Positions 1-7,348 of a DNA stretch of 11,821 nt are shown here, in pieces (position 1 is the stretch's first letter; each line of letters opens with the position of its first letter). The position numbers and the translations under genes were made by a program. The stretch comes from an uncultured Clostridium sp. GTDB lineage: Bacteria > Bacillota > Clostridia > Lachnospirales > Lachnospiraceae. The notes under the pieces are model-generated. The model searched no databases. It was not told the origin of the DNA and saw nothing but the letters and a program-made list of their open reading frames with translations. The stretch is taken from the NCBI GenBank assembly GCA_900541315.1, contig UQJF01000098.1, forward strand, positions 1 through 11,821. The letters run 5' to 3'.

Positions 1-11
1 TGAGCTTTCAT

Positions 12-32
12 CTCGGTAATTGAATTGCCGAG
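12..32. other. Perfect-arm hairpin near the left edge
   Basis: CTCGG (12-16) pairs with CCGAG (28-32), and the A/T-rich interior can extend the stem. No T-tract follows on either strand, so it does not look like an intrinsic terminator. On the minus strand it lies directly before an ATG (11-9) reading M-K-A off the window, so it could be a leader structure of a gene starting there. No ribosome binding site is obvious for that ATG. Confidence 0.4.
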
Positions 33-66
33 GATTCCCGCTTATTGTCCTAAAATCCCCTTTCCA

Positions 67-95
67 TATATAATATACTGTGATGTGAGTGTCAA
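67..95 (-). promoter_or_regulatory. Putative leftward sigma-A promoter
   Basis: Reading the minus strand, TTGACA (95-90) is followed after 17 bases by TATATA (72-67). The -35 is a perfect consensus match and the -10 is a partial match. Transcription would start near 60 and run out of the window to the left, towards a gene not visible here. The A/T-rich background makes a chance -10 match possible. Confidence 0.45.
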
Positions 96-184
96 AAGTA
101 AATTTTGCCGCTCACTGATGTAACCGGATTGCTCCATTGCTATGCAATTCCCGCAATTCTCATACTATGCTTAACTCTGTTAAC

Positions 185-212
185 ATTTTATTAATCTATA
201 TGGAAATGTCAA
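185..212 (-). promoter_or_regulatory. Second putative leftward promoter
   Basis: Minus strand TTGACA (212-207), a 16-base spacer and TAAAAT (190-185). It lies about 120 bases upstream of the promoter-like sequence at 67-95 and points the same way, so the two could be tandem promoters for an off-window gene. Positions 1-275 hold no convincing coding region. No hairpin terminator for the neighbouring minus-strand gene (stop at 276) is visible between that gene and this promoter. Confidence 0.4.
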
Positions 213-275
213 TGTTTATAATCTTAATTTTTAACTTATCATCCCATAATTACAGACTTTTCTATTGTTAATTTT

Positions 276-833
276 TTAATCAATTTTTTCAAAACAACCA
301 CCTTTATTCTCCGGCCAGGTGCATTTTAATTCTTCCCGGTAATGATACCAGAGGACCTGTCCGTCTGTCATGGAAATCCCTATTTCTTTTATTCCGTCAT
401 TATCCAAATCTTTTAACTGGATCTTAAACATATCATCTGCCTCTTTTTCCGGCTCCCACAAAAGACTGCCCTCTCTGGCACCACTTGCACTGTCATATAC
501 GGCATAGCCATTTTTACCATCCAACGGGGAAAGACAGAAAATGAGAGTTCCTGCATCGTCCAGATGCAGATCTTCAGAGTACGCCCTGAACGTGCGCCAG
601 TCATCACCGGCAATATCCGTTTCAAAATAAGGCTCTGTTTCCGGTTCCCGGATCTGGATACCATACAAAAGCCAGATCGTACAGATAAATAAAAATACGC
701 TGATCAAAACCGGAACAATACCGGCAGCTGTGAAAATATGCCATTTTTTCTGCCCCGTCTTTCTGCTCTGGATCGTACCAGCAGCAATAAATCCTATTCC
801 CAGCAATAATGTGGCCATTTCCAATAAAAACAT
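276..833 (-). CDS. Hypothetical two-helix membrane protein with an exported C-terminal domain
   Basis: 185 residues; I do not recognise the family. Two hydrophobic segments (about residues 6-21 and 34-57) bracket a short basic loop (QSRKTGQKKWH), so the protein is probably a membrane hairpin whose C-terminal 125 residues face outside the membrane. That domain carries DLDNDGIKE (142-150), which resembles the Asp/Asn-rich calcium-binding loop of FG-GAP or dockerin/EF-hand-like proteins. The motif occurs once, so metal binding is only a suggestion. The ATG at 833-831 is preferred because AGAGGGGG lies 7 bases upstream; an ATG four bases further up (837-835) is in another frame. Its leader contains one arm of the 152-bp palindromic repeat, ending about 10 bases before the ribosome binding site. 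It is divergent from the UPF0303 gene. I found no clear promoter or terminator. Confidence 0.75.
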   Translation of the reverse strand: MFLLEMATLLLGIGFIAAGTIQSRKTGQKKWHIFTAAGIVPVLISVFLFICTIWLLYGIQIREPETEPYFETDIAGDDWRTFRAYSEDLHLDDAGTLIFCLSPLDGKNGYAVYDSASGAREGSLLWEPEKEADDMFKIQLKDLDNDGIKEIGISMTDGQVLWYHYREELKCTWPENKGGCFEKID

Positions 834-857
834 TCATTTTCCCCCTCTTTCACCAAA

Positions 858-1009
858 ATGTTCTCTCGGAATCTTTCTGTGCTTGATTTTGTGAGAAGAT
901 TTTTTGTCAGTTGTGCCCAAATTTCTGAGGCGTACGTTGATGAAATTTGAGTGCGACTGGCGGAAAATCGGCCACAAAAGCAAATGCAGGAAAGACTCCG
1001 AGAGGACAT
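858..1009. repeat. 152-bp quasi-palindromic repeat element
   Basis: The two 76-base halves (858-933 and 934-1009) are inverted copies centred on CGTACG (931-936). By hand, 48 of 76 positions agree without gaps, and more with a small shift in the middle. Most differences are C/T or A/G changes that keep G-U pairing in RNA. The outer ends are best conserved: CCGAGAG followed one base later by ACAT on each arm. A third, single copy of the outer arm lies at 11094-11132. No target-site duplication or transposase is visible. It could be a MITE-like palindromic element or a structured transcribed leader. Between here and the next gene (1010-1178) lie only the dyad and promoter listed separately. Confidence 0.7.
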
Positions 1010-1028
1010 CAAAGATCACTTCACTGTT

Positions 1029-1049
1029 CTGTATATCTAAACTATACAG
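1029..1049. promoter_or_regulatory. Inverted repeat, possible operator
   Basis: CTGTATA (1029-1035) and TATACAG (1043-1049) form a perfect 7-bp dyad with a 7-base spacer. It lies about 65 bases upstream of the -35 of the UPF0303 promoter and downstream of the palindromic repeat. A second, smaller dyad, TAACC-AAG-GGTTA, is at 1071-1083. Both are operator-like in size; neither can be assigned to a regulator. Confidence 0.4.
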
Positions 1050-1113
1050 CTATTCTTTTGCGAAAAATATTAACCAAGGGTTAGTACATTGTTTTGTGAA
1101 TTTCATTTCCTGC

Positions 1114-1142
1114 TGTACACATTTCCTCTTAAAGGCTATAAT
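1114..1142 (+). promoter_or_regulatory. Promoter of the UPF0303 gene
   Basis: TGTACA (1114-1119), a 17-base spacer and a perfect TATAAT (1137-1142). Transcription would start near 1149, giving a leader of about 30 bases to the ATG at 1179. This spacing is one reason to reject the longer reading frame that begins at 1089, upstream of the promoter. Confidence 0.7.
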
Positions 1143-1178
1143 AGTTCTGGTAAATACAGATCTACAAGGGGGATTATT

Positions 1179-1646
1179 ATGTACGATTTAAAAATGTTAG
1201 AAGAGATCAAAAGCCAGGAAGAGCGTATCCACTTTTCTTCTTTTGATTACAATGATGCCTATACACTGGGAACCATGCTTCGGGAACGGGGCCTGACCAC
1301 TCCAAAGCCAATTGCGATCCGCATTGTTTTTGATGATATTATCCTGTATCAGTCATTCCTTCCGGGAACAGATGAAAGCAACAACCAGTGGATGAACCGC
1401 AAGCAGCACACAGTTGAACGCTGTCACACTTCTTCCCTGCGTGCAGCTGTTGAGCGCGAATTAAACGGCGCAAAAGAAAACTGGCAGCAGGATGAGTCCC
1501 ACTATGCATTCTGCGGCGGCGGATTCCCAATTATTGTAAATAATGAGTTCCGGGGCATTGCCATGATCTCAGGTCTGCCTCATCTGGAAGACCACAGAAA
1601 CCTGGTGGAAGTAATGGATCAGTTCTGCGCACAGAAAAACGCATAA
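1179..1646 (+). CDS. UPF0303 / heme-degrading-domain (HbpS-like) family protein
   Basis: 155 residues, the usual length for UPF0303 proteins. The sequence has the family pattern: FDYNDAYTLGTMLRERG (about 22-38), the core PIAIRIVFDDIILYQSFLPGT, then NNQWMNRKQHTVERCHTSS (68-86), and a glycine-rich FCGGGFPI with GIAMISGLPH near the end. Pfam groups these with the HbpS/GlcG-like fold; some members bind heme or cobalamin, but the biochemical role of this branch is not established, and heme degradation is a domain name rather than a demonstrated activity. No signal peptide is seen, so it is probably cytoplasmic. The start at 1179 is chosen because AAGGGGG stands just upstream and the promoter ends at 1142. 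The frame is open back to 1089, but that extension precedes the promoter. It is monocistronic and converges on apbE with only 12 bases between stops. Confidence 0.85.
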   Translation: MYDLKMLEEIKSQEERIHFSSFDYNDAYTLGTMLRERGLTTPKPIAIRIVFDDIILYQSFLPGTDESNNQWMNRKQHTVERCHTSSLRAAVERELNGAKENWQQDESHYAFCGGGFPIIVNNEFRGIAMISGLPHLEDHRNLVEVMDQFCAQKNA

Positions 1647-1658
1647 GATCTATTCACC

Positions 1659-2723
1659 TTATCTGCGGATCACCTGGATTTCCTGCTCTGTGCCAAGATC
1701 CACAGGTTTAAAGGTATTTTCCAGACCTTCTGTAATATAAATCTGTCCGTTCTCATCTTCTAAAACAGCCTCATAATTCTGGTGACTGCGCCAGTGTGAG
1801 GCTGCTTTTTCAACCCCCATGACGAAAAGGGCCGTGGAAAGGCCATCGCACAGAAAACCGCTGTCGCTGATAATAGTCACGGATATCAGACCGTTTTTGG
1901 CCGGAGCGCCGGTTTTTGGATCCATGATATGCCAGTAGATCTGGCCGTCGTCGCCGGCAAAATAGCGTTCATAGCCACCAGAAGTAACCACTGCCTTATC
2001 TTTTACAACAACACCGCCCAGATAACGATTTTCTTCTGCTGCACGGATACCAATAAACCAGTCTGTTCCGTCTGTTTTTGTTCCAATAGTCTGGATATTT
2101 CCTCCTAAACTAAAAAGAGCAGAAGTAACGCCCTTTTCTTTCATCAACTTTGCCAGAACCTCTGCTGTATAGCCTTTTCCCACGCTTCCTAAGTCTACCA
2201 GCATATCCGGGGCTATGGTTACAGTGTCACCATTGATCTGGATCTTATGATAGTCTACACATGCAGCTAATACTTTGCGTTCTTCTTCATTAGGAATACG
2301 ATGTTCACCTGTGGTGAAGCCCCAGGCTTTTACGACCGGGTAAGCTGAAATGTCTAAAGCGCCATCTGTATCTTTACACAGTTCAAGTGTTTTTTCCATC
2401 TGCTTAGCAATTTCCGGTGCAAACTTTGCTTCCTTTTTCTCGTTTAATTCCCACATAGGGCTGTTTTCTTTTGTCACAGAAAGCGCATCTTCCAGTTCCT
2501 CTATTTTTTCCCTGACTTTTTCTTCTACTTCATCATTTCCGCCATAGAGCTGAAACTGCATCACCGTATCCATGGCAAATACTGTAAAATTTTTTTCATT
2601 TGATCCTGCCTCAGCACGCAAAACAGGGCGGTCGTATTTGACCGCCTCTGTTTCGGCTGTTTTGGGAGCTGTACTGCACCCGCACAACATCAGTGTCAGG
2701 ATCACCAGACACCATTTTTTCAA
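1659..2723 (-). CDS. apbE: ApbE-type FAD:protein FMN transferase, lipoprotein
   Basis: 354 residues. ApbE/Ftp enzymes transfer FMN from FAD to a Ser or Thr of exported flavoproteins, with magnesium. The N-terminus has a lipobox LCGC with the acylated Cys at 16, so the enzyme is anchored on the outer face of the membrane. Family motifs occur in order: FAMDTVM (49-55), DISAYPVVKAWGF (124-136), DLGSVGKGYTAE (177-188), SLGGNIQTIG (205-214), TSGGYERYF (247-255), HIMDPKTGAPA (265-275) and CDGLSTALFVMG (292-303), the last including the Asp and Thr expected to hold Mg. The start codon is TTG (2723-2721): it alone gives the signal peptide, AGAGGGG lies 8 bases upstream, and no ATG fits. TTG overlaps the TGA of the surface-protein gene (TTGA), so translation is probably coupled. 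No FMN-acceptor motif is evident in that partner protein. Confidence 0.93.
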   Translation of the reverse strand: MKKWCLVILTLMLCGCSTAPKTAETEAVKYDRPVLRAEAGSNEKNFTVFAMDTVMQFQLYGGNDEVEEKVREKIEELEDALSVTKENSPMWELNEKKEAKFAPEIAKQMEKTLELCKDTDGALDISAYPVVKAWGFTTGEHRIPNEEERKVLAACVDYHKIQINGDTVTIAPDMLVDLGSVGKGYTAEVLAKLMKEKGVTSALFSLGGNIQTIGTKTDGTDWFIGIRAAEENRYLGGVVVKDKAVVTSGGYERYFAGDDGQIYWHIMDPKTGAPAKNGLISVTIISDSGFLCDGLSTALFVMGVEKAASHWRSHQNYEAVLEDENGQIYITEGLENTFKPVDLGTEQEIQVIRR

Positions 2724-5700
2724 TTAGATTTCCCCTCTGTTTTGGTTACTTCAGAGTCTTCGGAAGCATTGTCAGATGCAGCAGTTTCGGAAGTTTCTTC
2801 CCTGGAATCTTCGGAGCTGTTGTCTTTAGAATCATCTTCCTTGGAATCCTCAGTCTTATTATCGCTGTTTTCTGTTTCAGACGGAGTTTCCGGTTCTTTG
2901 GTGGAATCCTCCTTAGATTCATCCTTGGTTTCATTCTTGGAATCATCCTTGGTTTCATCTTTGGTTTCGTCCTTAGATTCATCTTTGGAATCGTCCTTGG
3001 TTTCATCCTTGGTTTCTTCAGAAGATCCGGTCTCCTCAGCCTTATTTTCTTCATCTCCAGATGGAGTTACTCCTGAAGTTACACCGTTAGAACCGGTGGC
3101 TGCATTATCCTTGATTTTCTCATTAAATCCATCTTCCGTTGATTCCTGCTCATCTAACAGTTCTTCTTCTGCCTCTGTCTGATCTACCAATTTGCCATCT
3201 CTTATGTAAAATACATAAGTACTATATTCGCTATTCTTACTGTAGATGGTAACTTTGATCAGATCACCTGATTGGTAAGAATCAAAGCTGTCCTTAGCAA
3301 AATCAATATAATCCTTTCCATTTCCCGTACTCTCACTTTCAGGTGTTGTACCTACTTTAAACTGCTTATCTGATATGGAACCATAAATGCATTTCTCATA
3401 TTTAAATGTTCCCACTATTATATAATCTATAGTACCAAGATAAGTATCTCTTGAAATATTATTTATCCTATCTACTTTAAAGAGTAAACGATATGCCTCA
3501 TAATTGCCTGACCAGCTTTCTACGGAGACTGATCCAAAAGTAATATCGCTATTACTTTCAGTATCTCCGGTACTACCAGAATTGTCCTCCCCTTCGATCT
3601 GTACTTCAATTACCTGGCTCTTATATCCATCTGCATTAATCGTAAGTGTATGTGTACCCGCAGACAATCCAGATGTATCAATAGTGATCTCTGTGTCATT
3701 TACTGTTGTGCTAAGCTTTTCTTCCCCATACTTAACAGAAGTAATTGCTTTCAGATAGTCTGCATTGCCGGTCAGTGTCCACTTTGTCTTTTCCTTGATA
3801 TTAAGCTGGCCAGTAAGCTGTGGGGCATCTTTATCTGCTGCAGGCGGATTAACATCCGTACCATCTTTCAGAACATAATTATTACCACTCTTAACTACAT
3901 TAAAAGTCAAAGATTTATAGCCATCTGCATTAATTGTGATCTCTAATTCATCACTGTCTTTAAATGCACTGTCTTCTGTCAGGCAAAGGCGGTCATTTTT
4001 GCCACCATACACAGGATCACCGGTTACTCTGAAATTATTTTTTGAATTCCAGAAAGAACTAACTTTGGTATACGTTGTATCTCCAACTTTAATATCCTCT
4101 ATATTAGCCAGATATGTCTCTAAAGCTACTTTTTCATCATCTGTTGTCCCTTTATTAAAGGTAACAGTATAATAAGCCTGTGCCATTATCTCTGCTTTTG
4201 TATATTCAAAGCTGAGCATCTCCGGCTCAAATGCAGTAGGATCTTCAACCCCTTCATCAACCACAATCGTAGTCCTCAGTGCTTCTGCATATCCCTTAGC
4301 CCGGACAGTCAGTGTGTGCTCTCCCGGTTTGATATTACCAATGGTCAGAGTCTTCTTATTCTCAGATACTGCATAATACGATGCATCGCTACTTTCAACA
4401 CCTTTGGTATAAAGTGTATCATCATCCAAAGCTACAGACTGCAGATACTTTAAGAATCCGCCTTCAGAACCAGTTACTTCTACAGTTGCGTCTGCATAGA
4501 ATCCCGGATCTTTTCCAAGTGTTCTCTTCTCTGAAACGTAGGATTTCTTATTGTCTTCATATTTTACTGACAGCGAAAGCCCTTCTTCCAGAATCTGATC
4601 GTATGTGACCTTAAATGCATTCATCTGATATCCGTCCGCTTCCACTGTGATCTTATATTCTTCTCCTGGTGTGAACAGACTCTTGTTCAGAGTTAAGATT
4701 CCATTTTCAACATCTACGCTATACTGTTCTTTTGTTAATCCGGTCCAGCTGCCATTGATCACAATGTTCCTGATCGCAGCCAGATAAGCCTTATCCTCAT
4801 GGCTTAAGACCACGTCTTCATTTTCCCTGTTCCTGATTATTGTAAATGCACCAGCTGCAGGACGGGAGAAATCTCCTTTATTCTGAATCTCACCTAAAAG
4901 TCCATCCTCCAGAACTTCTTTTGCAGCAGCGGGACTGTTATTCCATACAACTCCTTTTGTCTTGTAATCCTCAAAGGGGATAATTCCTGTGGTCTTGCTG
5001 CTTTCTACTGAATGGATATAAGCAACCCAGTCATAATACTGGTCGTCTTTATCATTTTTATTAAATGCAGCATCTACACCGGCCATTTCATACCACCAGT
5101 CTATAACCGCTTCAGACTCTGTAGTAGATTTTCCAATTTCTTCCAGAATATTTGCATTTACAAGCAGATCCGTATCAAATACCAGATTTGCAGAAACAGC
5201 CATACTGCCAGAATCGCTTTCGCCGGAGCCGCTGCTGCTGCCGGAACCAACAGAAGCAGTGGAAATACCATCAAATGAATACTGCACAATACCCATTTCA
5301 TCCTTAGATGGAACACTCTCTCCCTTAGTTACTGTAAACTCTACAGAAGCTGATTTGAAACCATCTGCATAAACAGTCAGTTTATAATTGCCTTTATATT
5401 TAAAATGATCCACATTATCATTATAAATGACAAACAGATCCTGACTGAACAAAAACCAGTCGTTGATCTTGTCTAATTCTACAGTTTCAGTTGGTCCTTC
5501 CAGAACCACACGATTCACCGGTGTCTCTATTCCGTATACCATATTTTCAACCTGGAAATGCAGGTTCACACCAGACTGTGGGGTCTCTTTCAGTTTAAAA
5601 ACAGGTGCCTGTGCATTTACTACATGGATCGGAACCAGTGCAGATGTACCTGACTTTGACTCTACGCGGACATAGTATCTTCCATTATTTGTAAAATTGC

Positions 5701-7171
5701 TCTGTCCTGTCTCAATGGTCAGCTCACCTACACGGCCCTTTCCATGAGGTACATTTTTTGCACGGTCAAATACCAGATTATTGTTGATCGTATTTTTATT
5801 TTCATTATACTCTACCAGCTGAAGACGATTGATACCATCAAACCACTCTTTCTCTTCATCGGTATTGTAGTTAAACATAATAGTTACGGTTGCTTTACCA
5901 TCTTCACTTAATTCTGCATCTGGTGAATATGCAGGATGGGCTGCCGCCTTTTTACCAAGTGCAAATGTGGTTTTGGATGGTGAGTATCTTACAGAACCGT
6001 CATCTGCATAATTGGTCAGATAGTAATCCCAAAGTGCTACAGGACCATGAGCCAGGATCTTCTCCGGCAGATAGTTACTTCCTGTATAGATCACGCCATT
6101 CGCAGCTTCATCATCTAGGGAAACTATCTGTGTTCTGGCAGGATCTGCTGCATTGCTTACAGTCAGTTCAGCCGGAGGCTTAATAACAGCCAGTTTACAG
6201 ATGCTTCCATCGTCAGTTACATTAGAAAGTGCAGATGTTACATCTACACCATCTGCGTATACCTTGGTGTTGCCTGCATTATAACCATCCTCAAATGCTA
6301 CGGTGATCCACCAGCCGAGGGAATTTACCTCAACCAGCCCCGTCTCATCTTCCTTTACAAATACAGCCTTAGTCTGGTCTGCACTGCTATTAGAATTATT
6401 ATTACTATTATTGTTTGTATTGTTGCTGTTGTTGCCATTATTGCTGTTATTTGTATTATTGCTGTTATTATTGTCTCCAGTCCCATTACGATCAGATACG
6501 TTGCTTCCTGCATTAGAGTTGCCAGAACCGCTACGGCTGCTTCCGCCACCACCATTTCCACCCCTGAGGCTGGTTTCTGATCCTTTGGTATTCCTGGATG
6601 GATCGCTTGCAAATCCCTTTCCTTCTACCACTTGCACCTTACCGTTGCCATCTATCCACTGACCGGCTGCGTTTACTTTGTAACCATCTGGAGTTACACC
6701 ATCTGCAAACATTTTTCCGTGGTTTTCGCCTGCAACAGGTTCGAAATAGTAGCTGCGTCCATCAACCCACTGCCAGCCGGTAACTGCTGCACCTTCGGTG
6801 CTGTCTGTTGTAGTATTGAAAAAATACCAGCTTCCTTTTGCATCCTGATACCAGCCGGTTGTCATTTTTCCTTCTGTTTCATCTGGATTTGCATTAAAAT
6901 AATACGTACGGTCATTCATGCGCAGCATGCCAGTTTCCATAAGTCCGTTCTCTGGCTGCAGGTAATACCAGCCGCTTGCAGTCTGGATCCAGCCTGTTGC
7001 CATCTCTCCTGATGGCTTTCTGAATTTCCATCCTTCTGCTTCTTTCACCCAGGTTCCTGCCTGAAGCTGTGATTCCCCCGTTGCCTGAGCGCCGAAAGCT
7101 GTGCCTGCCTGCAAAGCTGCAGCCGCAAGCAACATAGTTAACAACGTTTTTGCTTTTCCTGTTTTTCTCAT
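2720..7171 (-). CDS. Large secreted surface protein: cell-wall-binding repeats plus Shr-like hemoglobin-interacting (DUF1533-type) domains
   Basis: 1483 residues. Residues 1-27 are a signal peptide ending near AFGAQA. Residues 39-175 are about five choline-binding-type repeats (GWIQTASGWYYL, GWYQDAKGSWYFF, GWQWVDGRSYYF), which should hold the protein non-covalently on the wall. An Asn/Ser/Gly linker (about 197-263) follows. From 264 to about 1325 lie beta-rich modules; at least five end in a shared motif of the type TxxADGYKS (YKLTVYADGFKS 596-607, YKITVEADGYQM 839-850, HTLTVRAKGYAE 952-963, LEITINADGYKS 1076-1087, HTLTINADGYKS 1174-1185), each followed by a short strand. This is the pattern of DUF1533, now named Shr-like HID; heme or hemoglobin binding is inferred from the family name only. 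The tail (1373-1483) is an Asp/Glu/Lys/Ser/Thr repeat with no LPXTG motif. AGGAG lies 9 bases before the ATG. It heads an operon with apbE. Confidence 0.85.
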   Translation of the reverse strand: MRKTGKAKTLLTMLLAAAALQAGTAFGAQATGESQLQAGTWVKEAEGWKFRKPSGEMATGWIQTASGWYYLQPENGLMETGMLRMNDRTYYFNANPDETEGKMTTGWYQDAKGSWYFFNTTTDSTEGAAVTGWQWVDGRSYYFEPVAGENHGKMFADGVTPDGYKVNAAGQWIDGNGKVQVVEGKGFASDPSRNTKGSETSLRGGNGGGGSSRSGSGNSNAGSNVSDRNGTGDNNNSNNTNNSNNGNNSNNTNNNSNNNSNSSADQTKAVFVKEDETGLVEVNSLGWWITVAFEDGYNAGNTKVYADGVDVTSALSNVTDDGSICKLAVIKPPAELTVSNAADPARTQIVSLDDEAANGVIYTGSNYLPEKILAHGPVALWDYYLTNYADDGSVRYSPSKTTFALGKKAAAHPAYSPDAELSEDGKATVTIMFNYNTDEEKEWFDGINRLQLVEYNENKNTINNNLVFDRAKNVPHGKGRVGELTIETGQSNFTNNGRYYVRVESKSGTSALVPIHVVNAQAPVFKLKETPQSGVNLHFQVENMVYGIETPVNRVVLEGPTETVELDKINDWFLFSQDLFVIYNDNVDHFKYKGNYKLTVYADGFKSASVEFTVTKGESVPSKDEMGIVQYSFDGISTASVGSGSSSGSGESDSGSMAVSANLVFDTDLLVNANILEEIGKSTTESEAVIDWWYEMAGVDAAFNKNDKDDQYYDWVAYIHSVESSKTTGIIPFEDYKTKGVVWNNSPAAAKEVLEDGLLGEIQNKGDFSRPAAGAFTIIRNRENEDVVLSHEDKAYLAAIRNIVINGSWTGLTKEQYSVDVENGILTLNKSLFTPGEEYKITVEADGYQMNAFKVTYDQILEEGLSLSVKYEDNKKSYVSEKRTLGKDPGFYADATVEVTGSEGGFLKYLQSVALDDDTLYTKGVESSDASYYAVSENKKTLTIGNIKPGEHTLTVRAKGYAEALRTTIVVDEGVEDPTAFEPEMLSFEYTKAEIMAQAYYTVTFNKGTTDDEKVALETYLANIEDIKVGDTTYTKVSSFWNSKNNFRVTGDPVYGGKNDRLCLTEDSAFKDSDELEITINADGYKSLTFNVVKSGNNYVLKDGTDVNPPAADKDAPQLTGQLNIKEKTKWTLTGNADYLKAITSVKYGEEKLSTTVNDTEITIDTSGLSAGTHTLTINADGYKSQVIEVQIEGEDNSGSTGDTESNSDITFGSVSVESWSGNYEAYRLLFKVDRINNISRDTYLGTIDYIIVGTFKYEKCIYGSISDKQFKVGTTPESESTGNGKDYIDFAKDSFDSYQSGDLIKVTIYSKNSEYSTYVFYIRDGKLVDQTEAEEELLDEQESTEDGFNEKIKDNAATGSNGVTSGVTPSGDEENKAEETGSSEETKDETKDDSKDESKDETKDETKDDSKNETKDESKEDSTKEPETPSETENSDNKTEDSKEDDSKDNSSEDSREETSETAASDNASEDSEVTKTEGKSN
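2909..3013 (-). repeat. Degenerate short tandem repeats coding the charged tail
   Basis: Tandem copies of a roughly 12-base unit coding ETKD, DSKD and ESKD (residues about 1387-1421 of the surface protein). The units differ at third positions, so they are old or under protein-level selection. Such tracts can change length by slippage; an in-frame unit keeps the downstream reading frame and the coupling to apbE. The Ser/Leu-rich and basic frames seen across this stretch are by-products of the repeat. Confidence 0.8.
6383..6487 (-). repeat. Asn-codon low-complexity tract (linker)
   Basis: Codes an Asn/Ser/Gly-rich run (residues about 229-263) between the wall-binding repeats and the first beta-rich module. 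The DNA is a run of AAC/AAT codons, prone to length change between strains and to assembly error. It probably acts as a flexible spacer carrying the ligand-binding part away from the wall. Confidence 0.8.
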
Positions 7172-7222
7172 AAGTAAAAACTCCTCTTTTTATAATGACG
7201 TTTGCTTAAACTCACATGTCGA

Positions 7223-7238
7223 GTTAGTTTATACTAAC
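7223..7238. promoter_or_regulatory. Shared operator dyad, site 1 (surface protein/apbE)
   Basis: On the minus strand the site reads GTTAGT-ATAA-ACTAAC, a perfect 6-bp dyad with a 4-base spacer. It covers the -10 of the surface-protein promoter, a position typical for a repressor. Near-identical dyads sit at 10003-10018 and 11007-11022. TTAG and CTAA half-sites recall operators of DtxR/MntR-type metal regulators, but the spacing differs from the classical DtxR operator, so the regulator is unknown. Confidence 0.65.
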
Positions 7239-7254
7239 ATCATTTTTTAGTCAA
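7226..7254 (-). promoter_or_regulatory. Promoter of the surface protein/apbE operon
   Basis: Minus strand TTGACT (7254-7249). Two overlapping -10 candidates follow: TATAAA (7233-7228) at 15 bases or TAAACT (7231-7226) at 17 bases. Transcription should begin near 7220, leaving a leader of about 48 bases that includes AGGAG before the ATG at 7171. The -10 lies inside the dyad at 7223-7238. Confidence 0.6.
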
Positions 7255-7348
7255 CACTAAGGGGCGGTTTCACCATGATAAGATTTGTCAACAACAACAC
7301 ATATATGTAATCGGAAATATTTTTTTCAGGAAATACGACTGGCTGACC

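Noticed and set aside
858..1009. Intrinsic bidirectional terminator
   Set aside because: The arms are too long and imperfect, and no T-tract flanks either end.
1089..1178. N-terminal extension of the UPF0303 protein
   Set aside because: The extension begins upstream of the TGTACA-17-TATAAT promoter; the ATG at 1179 has the AAGGGGG site and gives the family length.
904..1191. Plus-strand 95-residue ORF before the UPF0303 gene
   Set aside because: It runs through the palindromic repeat, the dyads and the promoter, has no ribosome binding site, and has no recognisable protein features.
2909..3013. Possible CRISPR-like short repeats
   Set aside because: The repeats are contiguous, in frame with the surface protein and lack unique spacers of constant length.
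2693..3182. Plus-strand Ser/Leu- and Phe/Ile-rich ORFs opposite the surface-protein tail
   Set aside because: They are frame shadows of the acidic repeat tail; no ribosome binding site and low-complexity composition.
6303..6662. Plus-strand Leu-rich ORF resembling a membrane protein
   Set aside because: The poly-Leu run is the complement of the Asn-codon tract in the surface-protein linker.
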